Below are positions 5,168 through 6,203 of a stretch of DNA of 6,203 nt, piece after piece. The notes beneath the pieces were generated by a model, which worked only from the letters and a program-made list of their open reading frames with translations, did not search any database and was not told the DNA's origin. This DNA is from Trebonia sp. (GTDB taxonomy: Bacteria > Actinomycetota > Actinomycetes > Streptosporangiales > Streptosporangiaceae): contig JASHXJ010000240.1 of the NCBI GenBank assembly GCA_030043595.1, forward strand, positions 1-6,203, written 5' to 3'. Both the position numbers and the translations under genes were made by a program. The stretch's first letter is position 1; the number at the start of each line of letters is the position of its first letter.

Positions 5168-5506
5168 ATGGGTCAGAAGACTGTCCGGTTCAGCGACCTG
5201 AGCGGCCAGCTCATCATGCGGGACGACGTGCTCGCGCGCATCGTGATCCACGAGCACCCTGACCTGGGTGAGGGGCCGGTGGAGATCGAGGCGCTCGCCG
5301 ACGAGGCCCTGGCGCTGGAGAAGGACACGCTGCGGGTTGCGGTGCTGGACCTCTACCTGCCCGGCGAGGACCTGCCGAGGCGCGTGACGATGGACGCCGG
5401 CGCATTCGAGGCGATGGTGACGGAGAAGCCGGTGAGCGAGATGCTGGTGTCCGCGCGGCCAGTCAAGCGGGCCGGGCGGCCGCGGCTCGCGCGCGCGGCG
5501 GGGTAG
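5168..5506 (+). CDS. Uncharacterised 112-residue protein with basic, AT-hook-like tail
   Basis: I do not recognise a characterised family. The sequence reads as a small alpha/beta protein: a first strand with TVRFSDLSGQ (5-14), an acidic middle (about 31-54) and a strand pair RVAVLDLYLPG (56-66) and RRVTMDAGAF (71-80). The C-terminal tail is basic (VKRAGRPRLARAAG, 99-112) and contains GRPR, resembling an AT-hook core. The N-terminal VRFSDLSG plus later strands loosely recall the dimerisation domain of Lsr2, a nucleoid protein of similar size, but the Lsr2 DNA-binding end (RGRIP region) is absent; the resemblance is only suggestive. ATG at 5168 is preferred over upstream in-frame GTG 5123 because AGAGGGG sits 9 nt before it and the upstream codons overlap the promoter. 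The gene has its own regulated-looking promoter and stands alone. Confidence 0.8.
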   Translation: MGQKTVRFSDLSGQLIMRDDVLARIVIHEHPDLGEGPVEIEALADEALALEKDTLRVAVLDLYLPGEDLPRRVTMDAGAFEAMVTEKPVSEMLVSARPVKRAGRPRLARAAG

Positions 5507-5524
5507 CCAGGCCAGGGGTCTGCG

Positions 5525-5538
5525 GGGGGTCGGCCCCC
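5525..5538. repeat. GC hairpin GGGGG-TCGG-CCCCC between two genes
   Basis: A 5-bp GC stem with a TCGG loop lies 18 nt after the stop of the 112-residue protein gene; an alternative pairing GTCGG-CCC-CCGAC overlaps it. It could slow or end transcription, but there is no T-tract, so I do not call it a terminator. It may also insulate the next promoter. Confidence 0.35.
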
Positions 5539-5556
5539 GACAGGAAACATATCTCC

Positions 5557-5562
5557 TACAGT
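5557..5562 (+). promoter_or_regulatory. Candidate -10 element of the DUF1707 gene (leaderless)
   Basis: TACAGT fits TANNNT and ends 7 nt before the ATG at 5570. The preceding bases offer no Shine-Dalgarno and no good -35. Same architecture as the ABC transporter start. Confidence 0.5.
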
Positions 5563-5569
5563 TTGTCCC

Positions 5570-6203
5570 ATGGCGGATACCGATGACCAGGGCGCGCTGC
5601 GCGCCTCGCACGCGGACCGCGACCAGGTCGCCGAGGCGCTGCGGGTCGCAGCGGGCGACGGACGGCTTTCCCCGGAAGAGCTGGACGAGCGGCTGGAACA
5701 GGCGCTGACCGCCCGGACGTACGCGGAGCTAGCCGTGCTGGTCGCCGACCTGCCCGCCGCCGGGACGGCTGTCGCGCCGGCGACATCCCTGTCGCCGCCG
5801 TCGCCCCTGTCGCCCCCGGCGCCCCTGTCGCCCCTGTCGCCCCCGGCGGCCCAGGCACCCAAGGACCTGATCCGGCTGCACTGCTCAAGCGGCCACGCGG
5901 ACCGCCGCGGGCGCTGGGTCGTGCCGAGCCGGATGGACCTGAAGGTGACCAGCGGGCACATCACCCTGGACTTCACCCAGGCCGTGATCACGCAGCCGGC
6001 GCTGCACATCGACGCGGAGGTCCGCAGCGGGCACATCACGCTGATCACCAGGCCGGGCATCGTGGTGGACGCCGACGACGTGTCCGTGCGCAGCGGGCGC
6101 GTCCGCGTGCGCGCGCCCTGGGGGCCGGATGTGCCCGTGCTGCTGCGGGTGGACATCGCGGGCCGGTGCGGCAGCGGCCAGATCGTGGCGCGCCCGCCGC
6201 GCC
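5570..6203 (+). CDS. DUF1707-domain protein with Pro/Ser linker and repetitive beta-type C-terminus, cut by window edge
   Basis: Reads open from ATG at 5570 to the right edge (211 codons, no stop). Residues about 10-62 are a DUF1707 domain: LRASHADRDQVAEALRVA, GRLSPEELDERLEQAL and ARTYAEL..LVADLP match the family pattern of a small helical domain found at the N-terminus of many actinobacterial proteins. Residues 73-94 form a low-complexity linker built on LSPP[S/A]P. From about residue 100 the chain is beta-rich, with a recurring SG turn (SSGH, TSGH, RSGH, RSGR, GSGQ), as in adhesin-like or LiaF-type C-terminal domains. No transmembrane segment or signal peptide is seen. Function unknown; DUF1707 proteins are often envelope-associated or small regulators. 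Lack of a Shine-Dalgarno and the nearby TACAGT suggest leaderless expression. Confidence 0.88.
   Translation, partial: MADTDDQGALRASHADRDQVAEALRVAAGDGRLSPEELDERLEQALTARTYAELAVLVADLPAAGTAVAPATSLSPPSPLSPPAPLSPLSPPAAQAPKDLIRLHCSSGHADRRGRWVVPSRMDLKVTSGHITLDFTQAVITQPALHIDAEVRSGHITLITRPGIVVDADDVSVRSGRVRVRAPWGPDVPVLLRVDIAGRCGSGQIVARPPR
5788..5850 (+). repeat. In-frame tandem repeat encoding the LSPP[S/A]P linker
   Basis: Units based on CCTGTCGCCCCCGGCGCC (18 nt) and its 9-nt half CCTGTCGCC: 5788-5805, 5806-5823, half unit 5824-5832, then 5833-5850. All unit lengths are multiples of three, so slippage would change linker length without breaking the frame. Confidence 0.75.

Noticed and set aside
5788..5850. 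CRISPR-like array
   Set aside because: Units are 9 or 18 nt, have no spacers and lie in frame inside a coding gene.
5353..6156. Minus-strand 267-residue open frame opposite the DUF1707 gene
   Set aside because: Ser/Thr/Arg-rich shadow with no recognisable domain; the plus strand encodes a clear DUF1707 domain in the same stretch.

Overview
High-GC chromosomal DNA (GC-rich third codon positions, GTG starts, leaderless-type promoters) from an actinobacterium, probably of the Streptomyces/Streptosporangiales type; I cannot fix the genus. No tRNA, rRNA, CRISPR array or insertion sequence was seen. The window holds nine genes, with a truncated gene at each edge.

Layout. (1) Positions 1-1795, minus strand: a NarL/LuxR-type response regulator (C-terminal end beyond the left edge) and its DesK-like sensor histidine kinase, joined by a 4-nt GTGA overlap. 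(2) Positions 1928-3378, plus strand, divergent: a two-gene ABC exporter, ATPase then ABC-2 type permease, with overlapping stop and start. The 132-bp divergent gap carries a candidate -10 element for each side and a split inverted repeat, so the two-component system plausibly regulates the transporter. (3) Positions 3426-4509: a winged-helix/MNT nucleotidyltransferase and a SAV_6107-like HEPN protein overlapping by 8 nt, behind a near-consensus promoter. This toxin-antitoxin-like or defence-like pair is the most interesting unit here. (4) Positions 4581-5042: a short TrmO/TsaA-family SAM-dependent methyltransferase, possibly read through from the HEPN gene. (5) Positions 5168-5506: an uncharacterised 112-residue protein behind an unusually AT-rich, repeat-filled 125-bp regulatory region. 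(6) Position 5570 to the right edge: a DUF1707-domain protein with a Pro/Ser-rich linker and a repetitive beta-type C-terminal part, incomplete.

How the parts may work together. The kinase and regulator would sense an envelope or drug signal and control the ABC exporter. The MNT-HEPN pair looks like a self-regulated module: a DNA-binding nucleotidyltransferase that could both repress its own promoter and modify or neutralise the HEPN protein. The neighbouring TrmO-like enzyme belongs to a tRNA anticodon-loop modification family, which gives a speculative RNA link to a HEPN ribonuclease fold. Four of the transcription units have a TANNNT-type -10 hexamer ending 6 or 7 nt before the start codon, so leaderless translation appears common in this region.
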